Of a stretch of 64,000 nucleotides of DNA, positions 16,759-25,837 are shown one piece after another. The notes beneath the pieces are model-generated. The model made no database searches and was not told the DNA's origin. It saw only the letters and a program-made list of their open reading frames with translations. The DNA is taken from NCBI RefSeq assembly GCF_900176485.1, contig NZ_FWYD01000002.1:310001-374000 (forward strand). Direction: 5' to 3'. A program made the translations under genes and the position numbers. This DNA comes from Primorskyibacter flagellatus. GTDB taxonomy: Bacteria > Pseudomonadota > Alphaproteobacteria > Rhodobacterales > Rhodobacteraceae. Within the stretch, counting starts at the first letter, position 1; each line of letters starts with the position of its first letter.

Positions 16759-19700
16759 ATGAGCGGAGCGTGGGAATTCTGGATCGACCGTGGCGGCACG
16801 TTCACCGACATCGTGGCGCTGTCGCCAGAAGGTCAGGTGCAGACGCACAAGCTGTTGTCAGAGAACCCCGAACGCTACCGCGACGCTGCCGTGCAGGGCA
16901 TCCGCGAGATGATGGACTGTCATGGCGCGTTTGCCGACAACGCGATCCACGCGGTGAAGATGGGCACAACCGTTGCCACAAATGCGTTGCTGGAGCGCAA
17001 GGGCGAGCGGGTCCTGTTGCTGATCACGCAAGGGTTTCGTGACCTCTTGCAGATCGGCTATCAAACCCGGCCCCGTCTGTTTGATCTGGAAATCGTGCGC
17101 CCGGACCTTCTTTATGATCGGGTCGAAGAAATGACCGAACGGCTGGATGCCGAGGGCACCGTCCTCACACCGCTGGACGAAGACGCGGCGCGCACTGCCC
17201 TGCAATCCGCCTATGATGACGGGATCCGGGCCGTCGCCATTGCGGGCCTGCACGCTTACCTGAATGACACGCACGAGGCCCGCGCGGCCAAGATCGCGCG
17301 CGAGATCGGGTTCACCCAGATTTCGACCAGCGCCGAGGTCAGCCAGTTGTCGAAACTGGTCAGCCGGGGCGATACCACCGTGGTCGATGCCTACCTGTCG
17401 CCGATCCTGCGCCGCTATGTCGATCAGGTGGCAAGCGCGCTGGATCTGGGCCGCGCCTGTCGCTGCCTGCTCTTCATGCAAAGCTCTGGTGGTTTGACCG
17501 ATGCGCGGCTGTTTCAGGGCAAGGATGCGATCCTGTCCGGTCCGGCGGGCGGCATCGTCGGCATGGTCAAGACGGCGGAGGCTGCGGGCCATGACCGGCT
17601 GATCGGTTTCGACATGGGCGGCACCTCGACCGATGTCAGCCACTATGCGGGCGATTATGAACGCAGTTTCGAAACCGAGGTCGCAGGCGTCCGGATGCGG
17701 GCACCGATGATGGACATCCACACCGTTGCGGCCGGCGGTGGCTCGGTCTGCAAATTCGAGGATGGCCGGTTTCAGGTCGGCCCCGAAAGTGCGGGTGCCG
17801 ATCCCGGCCCTGCCTGCTATCGCCGTGGCGGGCCGCTGACCGTCACCGATTGCAACGTCATGCTGGGCAAACTGAACCCTGACCACTTTCCCGCCGTCTT
17901 TGGTCCGGAGGGCGATCAGCCGCTCGATCTTGCTGTGGTGCGTGAGAAATTCGCCACCCTTGCGCAACAGGTCGCCGAGGCGACCGGTGACACCCCCCGC
18001 TCGCCCGAGGATATGGCCGAAGGTTTCTTGCGCATCGCTGTGGACAATATGGCCAATGCGATCAAGAAGATCAGCGTGCAGCGCGGGCATGACGTCACCC
18101 GCTACACGTTGCAGTGCTTTGGCGGCGCAGGCGGGCAGCATGCCTGTCTTGTGGCCGACGCGTTGGGCATGAAACGCGTGTTCATTCATCCGCATGCCGG
18201 GGTGTTGTCCGCCTACGGAATGGGGTTGGCCGAAATCCGCGCCATGCGCGAAACGCAGGTGGATGCGCCATTGGCCGACATCGACACTGCACGGCATGCG
18301 CTGGACCGCATTTCCGAAGACGCCCGCGCCGAGGTTGCCAATCAGGGCGTCTCACAAATCGACGTCCGGCAGCGTGCGCATTTGCGCTATGATGGTTCAC
18401 ATCAACCGCTTGAGGTGGCTTTTGGCGCGCCGGACAAGATGCGCGCGGATTTCGAGAACGCCCACCGCCAACGCTTCGGTTTTGCCTCGCCCGAGCGCGA
18501 CATCCTGTTCGAAATGCTCAGCGCCGAGGCCGTCGGCGATACCGGTCAGGTGCCCTCGGCCGTTTTGCCGGAGGGTGACGGCGCAGCCAAGGCGCAGGTT
18601 CCCGTTCATCTGGCCGGAGATGTGCAAAACGTCCCGCTTTACCTGCGCGATGCGCTGAACGCCGAAACCGCGATTGACGGCCCCGCGATCATCACCGAAC
18701 CCACCGGCACCAATGTGATCGAACCCGGCTGGACCGCGCAACTGGACGGGATGGGCAACCTGATCCTGGACCGCACGTCCGAGGCTGACCGCGCGGGCGC
18801 CGCCAGGACGCAAGCCGATCCGGTGATGCTGGAAGTGTTCAACAACCTGTTCATGTCCGTGGCCGATCAGATGGGGGCAACGCTGGCCAACACGTCATGG
18901 TCCGTGAACATCAAGGAACGGCTGGATTTCTCCTGCGCGATCTTCGACGAGGCCGGCGATCTGGTGGCCAACGCGCCGCATGTGCCGGTGCATCTGGGGT
19001 CCATGTCCGACAGCATCAAGACAGTGATGCGCGACAATCCGGATGTGGCCGAGGGCGACGCTTTCATGCTGAATTCGCCCTATAATGGCGGCACCCACCT
19101 ACCGGATGTAACCGTGGTCACGCCGGTCTTTGTCGATGGGAAGCCGGTCTTCTGGCTGGGTTCGCGCGGGCATCACGCCGACATTGGCGGACGGACCCCC
19201 GGCTCGGCCCCGCCCGACAGCACCCGGATCGAGGACGAAGGCGTGCTGATCGACAATGTCCGCCTTGTCGCCGAAGGCACGCTGCAAGAGGGCGCTGCAC
19301 GCGAGGTTCTGCTGTCCGGTCGCTACCCCTGCCGCAACGTCGATCAGAACATGGCCGATCTCAAGGCGCAGGTCGCCGCGAATGAAACCGGGCGTCAGGA
19401 ATTGCTGAAAGTGGTGCAGGCCTACGGGCTGGATGTGGTGCGCGCCTATATGGGCCATGTGCAGGACAATGCCGAGGAAAGCGTGCGCCGGGTGATCGAC
19501 AAGCTGACGGATGGCGCGTTCAGCTATCCGATGGATCATGGCGCGGTGATCGAGGTCAAGGTGAGCGTGGACCGTGCCAACCGGACCGCCACCGTGGATT
19601 TCACCGGCACCTCGCCGCAGCATACGGGCAATTACAACGCCCCGCTAGCGATTGCCCATGCGGTTGTCCTGTATGTCTTCCGTACCATGGTGGGGGCAGA

Positions 19701-20334
19701 AATCCCGCTCAATCAAGGCTGCCTGAAACCGCTGAAAATCATCGTACCCGAAGGCTCCATGCTGCATCCGGTCTATCCGGCTGCCGTGATTGCGGGCAAT
19801 ACAGAGGTCAGTCAGGCCACCTGCAACGCCCTTTACGGCGCGCTGCACGTCATCGCCTGTTCGCAGGCCACCATGAACAACTTCGTCTGGGGCAACGAAA
19901 CCTTCCAGAACTACGAAACGATTGCCGGCGGCACCGGTGCCGGGCCGGGGTTCAATGGCTGCGACGCCGTGCAAAGCCACATGACCAATACCCGCATGAC
20001 CGACCCCGAAACGCTGGAGAAACGCTTTCCCGTGCGCCTGGAGGCATTCGGCATTCGCGAAAGTTCTGGCGGGAGTGGGAAATGGCGGGGCGGGAACGGA
20101 GCGCTACGTCGCATGCGGTTTCTGGAGCCGGTGACGGTGACAACCCTGTGTTCGCACCGCATCGTACCCCCCTTCGGCGTCGATGGTGGCGGTGATGGCG
20201 CGGTCGGTCAAAACTGGGCGGAGCTGTCTGATGGCCGGCGCGTGGAGCTGAACGGCAACGATGAAATCGACCTGCCGGCGGGCGGCGTTTTCGTGATGCA
20301 GACGCCAGGCGGAGGCGGCTGGGGCGAAAGCTAG
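16759..20334 (+). CDS. oplAH: 5-oxoprolinase (fused hydantoinase A/B type)
   Basis: ATP-dependent enzyme family that opens 5-oxo-L-proline to glutamate. The 1191-residue protein fuses the HyuA-like half (about 1-680; RGGTFTDIVALSP near residue 10, GTTVATNALLERKGE, FDMGGTSTDVS, CFGGAGGQHACLVADALG) and the HyuB-like half (about 690-1190; LFMSVADQMGATLANTSWSVNIKERLDFSCA, GGTGAGPGFNG). The fused single-chain layout and length favour 5-oxoprolinase over the two-subunit hydantoinases. I chose the ATG at 16759 because it follows a GGAG and gives MSGAWEFWIDRGGTFTD; a frame reaching back to 16597 crosses the promoter dyad. It appears to be a single-gene unit. Confidence 0.9.
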   Translation: MSGAWEFWIDRGGTFTDIVALSPEGQVQTHKLLSENPERYRDAAVQGIREMMDCHGAFADNAIHAVKMGTTVATNALLERKGERVLLLITQGFRDLLQIGYQTRPRLFDLEIVRPDLLYDRVEEMTERLDAEGTVLTPLDEDAARTALQSAYDDGIRAVAIAGLHAYLNDTHEARAAKIAREIGFTQISTSAEVSQLSKLVSRGDTTVVDAYLSPILRRYVDQVASALDLGRACRCLLFMQSSGGLTDARLFQGKDAILSGPAGGIVGMVKTAEAAGHDRLIGFDMGGTSTDVSHYAGDYERSFETEVAGVRMRAPMMDIHTVAAGGGSVCKFEDGRFQVGPESAGADPGPACYRRGGPLTVTDCNVMLGKLNPDHFPAVFGPEGDQPLDLAVVREKFATLAQQVAEATGDTPRSPEDMAEGFLRIAVDNMANAIKKISVQRGHDVTRYTLQCFGGAGGQHACLVADALGMKRVFIHPHAGVLSAYGMGLAEIRAMRETQVDAPLADIDTARHALDRISEDARAEVANQGVSQIDVRQRAHLRYDGSHQPLEVAFGAPDKMRADFENAHRQRFGFASPERDILFEMLSAEAVGDTGQVPSAVLPEGDGAAKAQVPVHLAGDVQNVPLYLRDALNAETAIDGPAIITEPTGTNVIEPGWTAQLDGMGNLILDRTSEADRAGAARTQADPVMLEVFNNLFMSVADQMGATLANTSWSVNIKERLDFSCAIFDEAGDLVANAPHVPVHLGSMSDSIKTVMRDNPDVAEGDAFMLNSPYNGGTHLPDVTVVTPVFVDGKPVFWLGSRGHHADIGGRTPGSAPPDSTRIEDEGVLIDNVRLVAEGTLQEGAAREVLLSGRYPCRNVDQNMADLKAQVAANETGRQELLKVVQAYGLDVVRAYMGHVQDNAEESVRRVIDKLTDGAFSYPMDHGAVIEVKVSVDRANRTATVDFTGTSPQHTGNYNAPLAIAHAVVLYVFRTMVGAEIPLNQGCLKPLKIIVPEGSMLHPVYPAAVIAGNTEVSQATCNALYGALHVIACSQATMNNFVWGNETFQNYETIAGGTGAGPGFNGCDAVQSHMTNTRMTDPETLEKRFPVRLEAFGIRESSGGSGKWRGGNGALRRMRFLEPVTVTTLCSHRIVPPFGVDGGGDGAVGQNWAELSDGRRVELNGNDEIDLPAGGVFVMQTPGGGGWGES

Positions 20335-20537
20335 AAGCACCTCACAACCCATAGATGCAAACAGTCGCATGTATCGGCAGCGCGCCTTATTGTGCCCATT
20401 TAGCCTGTAGACTGGGTGAATTTCGGGCACTTTGTCGATTTATGTCAGAATTAAGGGAAGAGCGTTACATCTGATGCTGCTATGCTTCGCTGATCTGTCG
20501 CTGCATCGGGCAGCGGCAAATCACCAGGAGTATCGCA

Positions 20538-20972
20538 ATGTCAGGAAAATTCGTCGTCGCATATGACGGCAGCCCGGCGTCCAGACGGGCGCTTGATTTC
20601 GCGGCCGACCGTGCCGCGGCACAGAGCACAACGCTGGTGGTTGTGCATGTGTTGGAATGGTCGCCCTATTCCTTCCTCACCCCGACCGAAATCGAAGAAC
20701 GTCATGTGCGTCGCCGCCAAGAACTTGAACGCGCTGAAAAGGCGCTGATGGCCCCGGTGGTCGAGGAGTTGTCCAGCAAGGGCATCACAATCGAGACTGT
20801 CATCAAATACGGCCATATTTCAGACACGCTGTGCGAGGTGGTGAAAGACAAGGGCGCGACGCAGATGTTTGTCGGTCGCGACGGTCATGGTGCCTTGTCT
20901 GCGCGAGTGTTCGGCTCTGTCGCCGGATCGCTCGTCCAGATCGCCCCGGTACCGTGCACAATCGTACCGTAA
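20538..20972 (+). CDS. Universal stress protein (UspA family)
   Basis: 144-residue single-domain Usp. It begins KFVVAYDGSPASRRALDFA and ends with the nucleotide-binding loop FVGRDGHGALSARVFGSVAGSL, which keeps the G-x2-G-x9-G(S) spacing of ATP-binding Usps. A ribosome site (AGGAG) precedes the ATG. It stands 41 bases upstream of the symporter gene on the same strand; small Usps next to transporters are common, so co-expression is plausible. Confidence 0.92.
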   Translation: MSGKFVVAYDGSPASRRALDFAADRAAAQSTTLVVVHVLEWSPYSFLTPTEIEERHVRRRQELERAEKALMAPVVEELSSKGITIETVIKYGHISDTLCEVVKDKGATQMFVGRDGHGALSARVFGSVAGSLVQIAPVPCTIVP

Positions 20973-21013
20973 AATTGCCGCACAAGAACAGCAATCAAGA
21001 ACAGGGATATACA

Positions 21014-22561
21014 ATGTCACGCTTTCCACTTTTGCTGGCGATCATCGTCACCACATTGGGCAGCCTCGCCGGTCCGGCGATGGCCCAATCCATCGACGAG
21101 AAAGTCAATCAGATATTCGCCAGCTCTACCGGCTGGTTTGTGAATTTCATTTTCAGTCCGTTTCCCGGCACATCCTTTCCCTGGATTGTTGCCTGGCTGG
21201 TGGTCGCGGCCACGATCTTTACCGTCTACTTCGGGGTAATCCAGTTTCGGGCCATTCCGCATTCCATTGCCTTGGTAAAGGGAGACTATTCAGATCCTGA
21301 CGACGCCGGCGAAGTCAGCCACTTTCAGGCGCTGGCGACTGCCCTTTCGGGCACTGTCGGCCTGGGCAACATTGCCGGTGTGGCGGTTGCCGTGGGCATC
21401 GGTGGCCCCGGTGCCACGTTCTGGATGATCCTGGCGGGCCTCATGGGCATGGCCTCGAAATTCACCGAATGCACGCTGGGTGTGAAATACCGGAATGAGT
21501 TTGCAGACGGCCATGTTTCGGGCGGCCCGATGTATTATCTGACCAAGGGCTTTGCAGAGCGCAGCCTGCCCGGCGGTCGCTTCCTTGCGATCATGTTCTC
21601 GATCTTCTGTATCCTGGGTGCCCTTGGTGGCGGCAACATGTTCCAGTCCAACCAGGCGCATGCGCAGATCACCAATGTGGTCGGCGACTATCCCGGCTGG
21701 ATTACCGGCGTCATTTTTGCCGGCATCGTGTTCGCTGTCATCGTCGGCGGTCTGCAATCCATCGCCAAGGTAACAGAGAAAATCGTGCCGTTTATGGGCA
21801 TACTCTACGTCGTGACCGCGCTGGTCATCCTTCTGGTGAACTATGACAAGATCGGCTGGGCCTTCGGCCAGATCTTTGGGGGTGCCTTCACCGGCCTTGG
21901 TGTCGCAGGCGGCATGGTCGGGGCGTTGATACAGGGTTTCAAGCGGGCTGCCTTCTCGAACGAAGCGGGCGTTGGTTCTGCCGCGATCGCCCACTCTGCC
22001 GTGCGGACGAAAGAACCGATTACCGAGGGCTTCGTGTCGCTGCTGGAGCCGTTCATCGACACCGTGGTGATCTGCACCATGACCGCGCTGGTGATCATCA
22101 TCACCGGTCAGTTGATGGTTGACCCGAATACAGGGCTTTATCTTTTGGACGAAGCAGGCAGCGCAATCCAGACAGTCGACGGAAATTCCGGCGTGGCCCT
22201 GACCTCGGCGGCGTTCAGCCAGACCTTCGGCTGGTTCAAATATGTGCTGGCTCTCGCGGTTGTCCTGTTTGCCTTCTCGACGATGATCTCGTGGTCCTAT
22301 TACGGGCTGAAGGCATGGACCTACCTGTTCGGCGAAGGCAAGAGCAAGGAACTGACCTTCAAGGTGATCTTCTGCATCTTCGTCGTGATCGGTGCCGCCG
22401 CAAGCCTTGGACCGGTCATCGACTTCTCCGATGCCGCGATCTTCTCGATGGCAGTGGTCAACATCATCGGACTTTACTTCCTGATGCCGGTCGTCAAGCG
22501 CGAGCTTGAAAGCTATCTCACGCGTCTGAAATCCGGCGAGATCAAGCGTTACAAATCCTGA
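21014..22561 (+). CDS. Sodium:alanine/glycine symporter (AGCS family)
   Basis: 515-residue amino acid:cation symporter with about 10-11 membrane segments. The N terminus (residues 1-25) looks like a cleavable signal ending AMA-Q, as in several proteobacterial AGCS proteins. Family motifs include ALSGTVGLGNIAGVAVAVGIGGPGA near 110 and the AAFSNEAGVGSAAIAHSAV block near 315. The ATG at 21014 was chosen because translation further upstream runs through the usp gene in another frame. A strong terminator follows at 22580. Confidence 0.92.
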   Translation: MSRFPLLLAIIVTTLGSLAGPAMAQSIDEKVNQIFASSTGWFVNFIFSPFPGTSFPWIVAWLVVAATIFTVYFGVIQFRAIPHSIALVKGDYSDPDDAGEVSHFQALATALSGTVGLGNIAGVAVAVGIGGPGATFWMILAGLMGMASKFTECTLGVKYRNEFADGHVSGGPMYYLTKGFAERSLPGGRFLAIMFSIFCILGALGGGNMFQSNQAHAQITNVVGDYPGWITGVIFAGIVFAVIVGGLQSIAKVTEKIVPFMGILYVVTALVILLVNYDKIGWAFGQIFGGAFTGLGVAGGMVGALIQGFKRAAFSNEAGVGSAAIAHSAVRTKEPITEGFVSLLEPFIDTVVICTMTALVIIITGQLMVDPNTGLYLLDEAGSAIQTVDGNSGVALTSAAFSQTFGWFKYVLALAVVLFAFSTMISWSYYGLKAWTYLFGEGKSKELTFKVIFCIFVVIGAAASLGPVIDFSDAAIFSMAVVNIIGLYFLMPVVKRELESYLTRLKSGEIKRYKS

Positions 22562-22579
22562 TCTGTTTGGCTAAACAGG

Positions 22580-22609
22580 AAAGGGGCGGCCCATGGGCGG
22601 CCCCTTTTT
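22580..22609 (+). terminator. Rho-independent terminator after the symporter gene
   Basis: 13-bp stem with one G-G mismatch (AAAGGGGCGGCCC at 22580-22592 pairs with 22595-22607) followed by a T run to 22609. Confidence 0.88.
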
Positions 22610-22619
22610 GCGTCACCCG

Positions 22620-22638
22620 CCCCGGACTTGATCCGGGG
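22620..22638. repeat. REP-like palindrome
   Basis: CCCCGGA-CTTGA-TCCGGGG, 7-bp arms and 5-nt loop. It is the same design as the palindrome at 12300-12320 (loop in opposite orientation), supporting a dispersed repeat family. Confidence 0.6.
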
Positions 22639-22784
22639 CCTCTGCCCTGCTCCCGGTGCCGTCCGGATAACCTGTGCCGCGCGGCCATGATCCCGCGCTA
22701 AAGTAACACCTCGCAGACAGCCCAGAGATGTCCCGAACGAAACCAGCGTGACAGACGACGCGCGGACGTGTAATCACCCCCATC

Positions 22785-23258
22785 ATGGCAAAGACAATAT
22801 CAGATCCGAACTACAAGGTGATCGCCGAGAATCGGCGCGCGCGCTACGACTATGCCATCGAGGATGATCTCGAAGTGGGCATCATTCTGATGGGCTCCGA
22901 GGTGAAATCCCTGCGCACCGGGCAGTCCAACATCGCTGAAAGCTACGCCACCGTCGACGACGGCGAGCTGTGGCTGGTGAACTCCTATATCGCCCCCTAC
23001 GACCAGGCGATGTTCGGACACGAGGATCGCCGCCGCCGCAAGCTTCTGGCCAGCCGCAGGGAACTTGCCCGGCTGTGGAACGAAACCCGGCGCAAGGGCA
23101 TGACCCTTGTGCCGCTGGTGATGTATTTCAACCATCGGGGCATCGTGAAGCTGAAGATCGGTATCGCCAAGGGCAAGAAAAACCACGACAAGCGCGCCAC
23201 GGAGGCAAAGCGCGACTGGGGGCGTCAGAAACAGCGTCTGCTGCGTCAGAACCACTGA
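22785..23258 (+). CDS. smpB: SsrA-binding protein SmpB
   Basis: 157-residue tmRNA partner for trans-translation. It shows the OB-fold landmarks [29 protein letters not shown] (residues about 14-45) and [24 protein letters not shown]. The basic C-terminal tail contains [20 protein letters not shown], which inserts in the decoding centre. The tmRNA gene was not found in the window. A second rescue factor gene, arfB, is present at 49918. Confidence 0.97.
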   Translation: MAKTISDPNYKVIAENRRARYDYAIEDDLEVGIILMGSEVKSLRTGQSNIAESYATVDDGELWLVNSYIAPYDQAMFGHEDRRRRKLLASRRELARLWNETRRKGMTLVPLVMYFNHRGIVKLKIGIAKGKKNHDKRATEAKRDWGRQKQRLLRQNH

Positions 23259-23666
23259 GCGTCCAAACAAAAAGCTTCGGGATTTTGTTCGCAAACGCAC
23301 CTGACCGGATCATGGCACGTCCGTGCAATTGGCGCGATTTCCGGCCTTGGCCGGAAGAGCACCCGTTACGCACCTCATTATCGGCTTTTGGCCTTGCGAG
23401 GCTGGCCGCACCGTGACGGGCGCGCTGCCGAAAGTTCCTCGCCCACGGCAGGTTGATCAACGCTCGCGTCGGGGTCAAAGGCCGCCTTGGCGACACCATC
23501 CCGCCGACAGTGTCGGGCTGCGTGGTTATGGCCGTTCTCGATTGTGCCCGCAACAAGATGGGAAATAAGCGACGATCAGCGCGCAGACCGCCCTGCGGCA
23601 CCGTCTGACACTTGCCACTATGCCCCACAGACCGTATGCAAAGGCGCAACTGATCTCGGGGGAAAC
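23259..23666. other. 408-bp interval between smpB and sseA, no gene assigned
   Basis: Contains a perfect 8-bp-arm palindrome (TTCCGGCC-TT-GGCCGGAA, 23339-23356) and a smaller one just before it (GCACG-TC-CGTGC). Open frames on both strands cross the stretch but lack family features and a ribosome site. I recognise no tmRNA or other known RNA here. Confidence 0.45.
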
Positions 23667-24524
23667 ATGGCACAAGACGATCCCAGGACACTGGTCTCAA
23701 CGGACTGGCTCGCGGCGCATCTCAAGGATCCTGACCTGCGCGTCCTTGACGCATCGTGGTACCTGCCTGATGCGGGCCGCGATCCGCGGAGCGAATATGA
23801 CGCGGCTCATATTCCCGGCGCTCGCTTTTTCGACGTCGCCGAAATCTCGGACAACCGTTCCGACCTGCCGCATATGGTGCCGCCGGTTGAAAAGTTCATG
23901 TCACGCCTGCGGGCGATGGGCGTGGGCGACGGTCATCAGGTGGTGGTCTATGACGGCATGGGGATTTTTTCTGCCGCTCGGGTTTGGTGGCTGTTCCGCC
24001 TGATGGGCCAGTTCAACATCGCCGTTCTGGATGGCGGCCTGCCCAAATGGCTGGCAGAGGATCGTCCGACCGAGGATATGCCCCCGATCGTGCGCGACCG
24101 CCACATGACGGTGCGCCGCCAGAACCATATGGTCAAGGACGTGACGCAGGTGGCCTCGGCCTCCAAGCTGCGCAACCACGAAATCATCGACGCGCGCTCT
24201 CCCAGCCGGTTTGCCGGAGCAGAGCCAGAGCCACGCGAGGGGCTGCGGGCGGGCCATATTCCCGGCGCGCGCAACGTCCACTATGCAACATTGCTGAACG
24301 AAGACGGCACGATGAAGCCGCCGCAGCAATTGCGCACAATATTCGAGGATGCGGGCGTCGATCTTGCCCAGCCTGCCATCACCACTTGCGGATCGGGCGT
24401 CACAGCCGCGATCCTGTCCCTCGCGCTGGAGCGTATGGGCAAGACCGACCACGCACTTTATGACGGATCCTGGGCCGAATGGGGCATGTTCCCAACGGTT
24501 CCCGTCGCCACCGGAGACGCCTGA
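23667..24524 (+). CDS. sseA: 3-mercaptopyruvate sulfurtransferase
   Basis: 285-residue two-rhodanese-domain enzyme. The N-terminal structural domain has VLDASWYLP and EYDAAHIPGARFFD. The C-terminal catalytic domain has IDARSPSRFAGAEPEPR and the active loop TCGSGVTA, whose Cys and following GSGVTA favour mercaptopyruvate over thiosulfate. The start at 23667 follows GGGGGAAAC; the frame stays open upstream to 23487 without homology. Its stop overlaps the next start (TGATG), coupling it to an aminotransferase that can make its substrate from cysteine. Confidence 0.93.
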   Translation: MAQDDPRTLVSTDWLAAHLKDPDLRVLDASWYLPDAGRDPRSEYDAAHIPGARFFDVAEISDNRSDLPHMVPPVEKFMSRLRAMGVGDGHQVVVYDGMGIFSAARVWWLFRLMGQFNIAVLDGGLPKWLAEDRPTEDMPPIVRDRHMTVRRQNHMVKDVTQVASASKLRNHEIIDARSPSRFAGAEPEPREGLRAGHIPGARNVHYATLLNEDGTMKPPQQLRTIFEDAGVDLAQPAITTCGSGVTAAILSLALERMGKTDHALYDGSWAEWGMFPTVPVATGDA

Positions 24525-25708
24525 TGTTCGAAAACCTCAAAGCCCAACCCGCCGACAAGATCCTTGCGCTGATGCAGGCCTACAAGGAAGATCCGCGCGA
24601 GACCAAGATCGACCTGGGCGTCGGTGTCTACAAGAATGCGGAAGGTGTCACACCCGTGATGCGCGCCGTCAAGACGGCGGAAAAGCGTCTGTGGGAAGAA
24701 GAAACCACCAAAAGCTACGTCGCCCTTGCCGGGGATCCGGCCTTTTCCGACGCGCTGATCGCCTTGGTACTGGGCGATGCGGTAGAGCGTGAAAACGTCG
24801 CCGCTGCGGCAACGCCCGGCGGCACGGGCGCGGTCCGTCACGCGTTCGAGATGGCCCGCATGGCCAACCCCGATGTCCGCGTCTTCGTGTCTGATCCGAC
24901 ATGGCCGAACCACCTGTCGATCCTGAAGTTCATGGGCCTGCCGACGATTTCCTATCGGTATTTCGACAGTGACACCGGCGCGGTGGATTTCGACGGGATG
25001 ATGGAAGATCTGGCGCAGATCAAGAAAGGCGACCTCGTGTTGCTGCATGGTTGCTGCCACAACCCGTCCGGCGCAAACCTGAACCTGACACAGTGGCAGG
25101 CGGTTGTTGACCTGCTGCTCAAGACAGGCGCGACACCGATGATCGACATCGCCTATCAGGGTTTTGGCGACGGCTTGGAAGAAGACGCAGCAGGCACACG
25201 CCTCGTCGCGTCTTCCGTACCCGAATGCCTGATCGCGGCCAGCTGCTCGAAAAACTTCGGCGTCTACCGCGAGCGTACCGGCCTTCTGATGGCCGTGTCG
25301 CAGGACGCCTCCGCGCGTGAGCTTAACCAAGGCTCTCTGGCTTACCTCAACCGTCAGAACTTTTCCTTCCCACCTGATCATGGCGCGCGACTGGTAACCA
25401 TGGTCCTGACAGACGAGGCCCTGCGCGCCGACTGGGCATCAGAAGTGGAAGACATCCGCAAAGGCCTGCTTGATCTGCGCGAACAGTTGGCGGGCGAGTT
25501 GCAACGCCTTTCAGGCTCGGACCGCTTCGGCTTCATCGCGCAGCATCGTGGCATGTTCTCTCGCCTCGGCTGCACGCCTGATCAGGTCGACACCCTGCGC
25601 AGAGATCACGGCATCTATCTGGTCGGTGACAGCCGCCTCAACATTGCGGGGCTGAACAAGACCACGGTTCCGATCCTCGCCAAGGCGATCATCGACTCTG
25701 GCATCTAG
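24524..25708 (+). CDS. tyrB: Aspartate/aromatic aminotransferase (TyrB/AspC type)
   Basis: 394-residue class-I PLP aminotransferase of the E. coli TyrB/AspC subgroup (MFENLKAQPADKILALMQAYKEDPR... with DLGVGVYKN). It has the cofactor-contact segments HGCCHNPSGANL near 180 and SCSKNFGVYRERTG near 245 with the PLP lysine, plus the C-terminal HGIYLV...R.N.AGL region with the substrate-carboxylate Arg. Overlap of start and sseA stop suggests translational coupling. Besides aromatic and dicarboxylic amino acids, cysteine transamination to 3-mercaptopyruvate is a known side activity that would feed SseA; that link is inference from gene order. Confidence 0.88.
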   Translation: MFENLKAQPADKILALMQAYKEDPRETKIDLGVGVYKNAEGVTPVMRAVKTAEKRLWEEETTKSYVALAGDPAFSDALIALVLGDAVERENVAAAATPGGTGAVRHAFEMARMANPDVRVFVSDPTWPNHLSILKFMGLPTISYRYFDSDTGAVDFDGMMEDLAQIKKGDLVLLHGCCHNPSGANLNLTQWQAVVDLLLKTGATPMIDIAYQGFGDGLEEDAAGTRLVASSVPECLIAASCSKNFGVYRERTGLLMAVSQDASARELNQGSLAYLNRQNFSFPPDHGARLVTMVLTDEALRADWASEVEDIRKGLLDLREQLAGELQRLSGSDRFGFIAQHRGMFSRLGCTPDQVDTLRRDHGIYLVGDSRLNIAGLNKTTVPILAKAIIDSGI

Positions 25709-25730
25709 GTCCCTGCCACACGTACCGCGA

Positions 25731-25752
25731 TTTCACTGTCTCGACAGTGAAA
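25731..25752. terminator. Hairpin between convergent tyrB and the metal permease gene
   Basis: TTTCACTGT-CTCG-ACAGTGAAA, a perfect 9-bp stem with a 4-nt loop. A second short hairpin, CCTGCG-TGC-CGCAGG, lies at 25785-25799. Together they separate the convergent units; neither has a long T tract. Confidence 0.55.
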
Positions 25753-25837
25753 GCGCGGGCTCACGTCGCAACGAGCACCAGAAACCTGCGTGCCGCAGGC
25801 ACTCAATGGGATCAAACCCGCGTCATAGAGCGCTGAC

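Noticed and set aside
16858-18297. 479-codon open frame antisense to 5-oxoprolinase
   Set aside because: The sense strand encodes a complete, motif-rich protein; the antisense product has no recognisable feature.
23128-23700. 190-codon reverse-strand frame over smpB and the following gap
   Set aside because: Half of it is antisense to smpB; the rest is Arg/Ser-rich without motifs.
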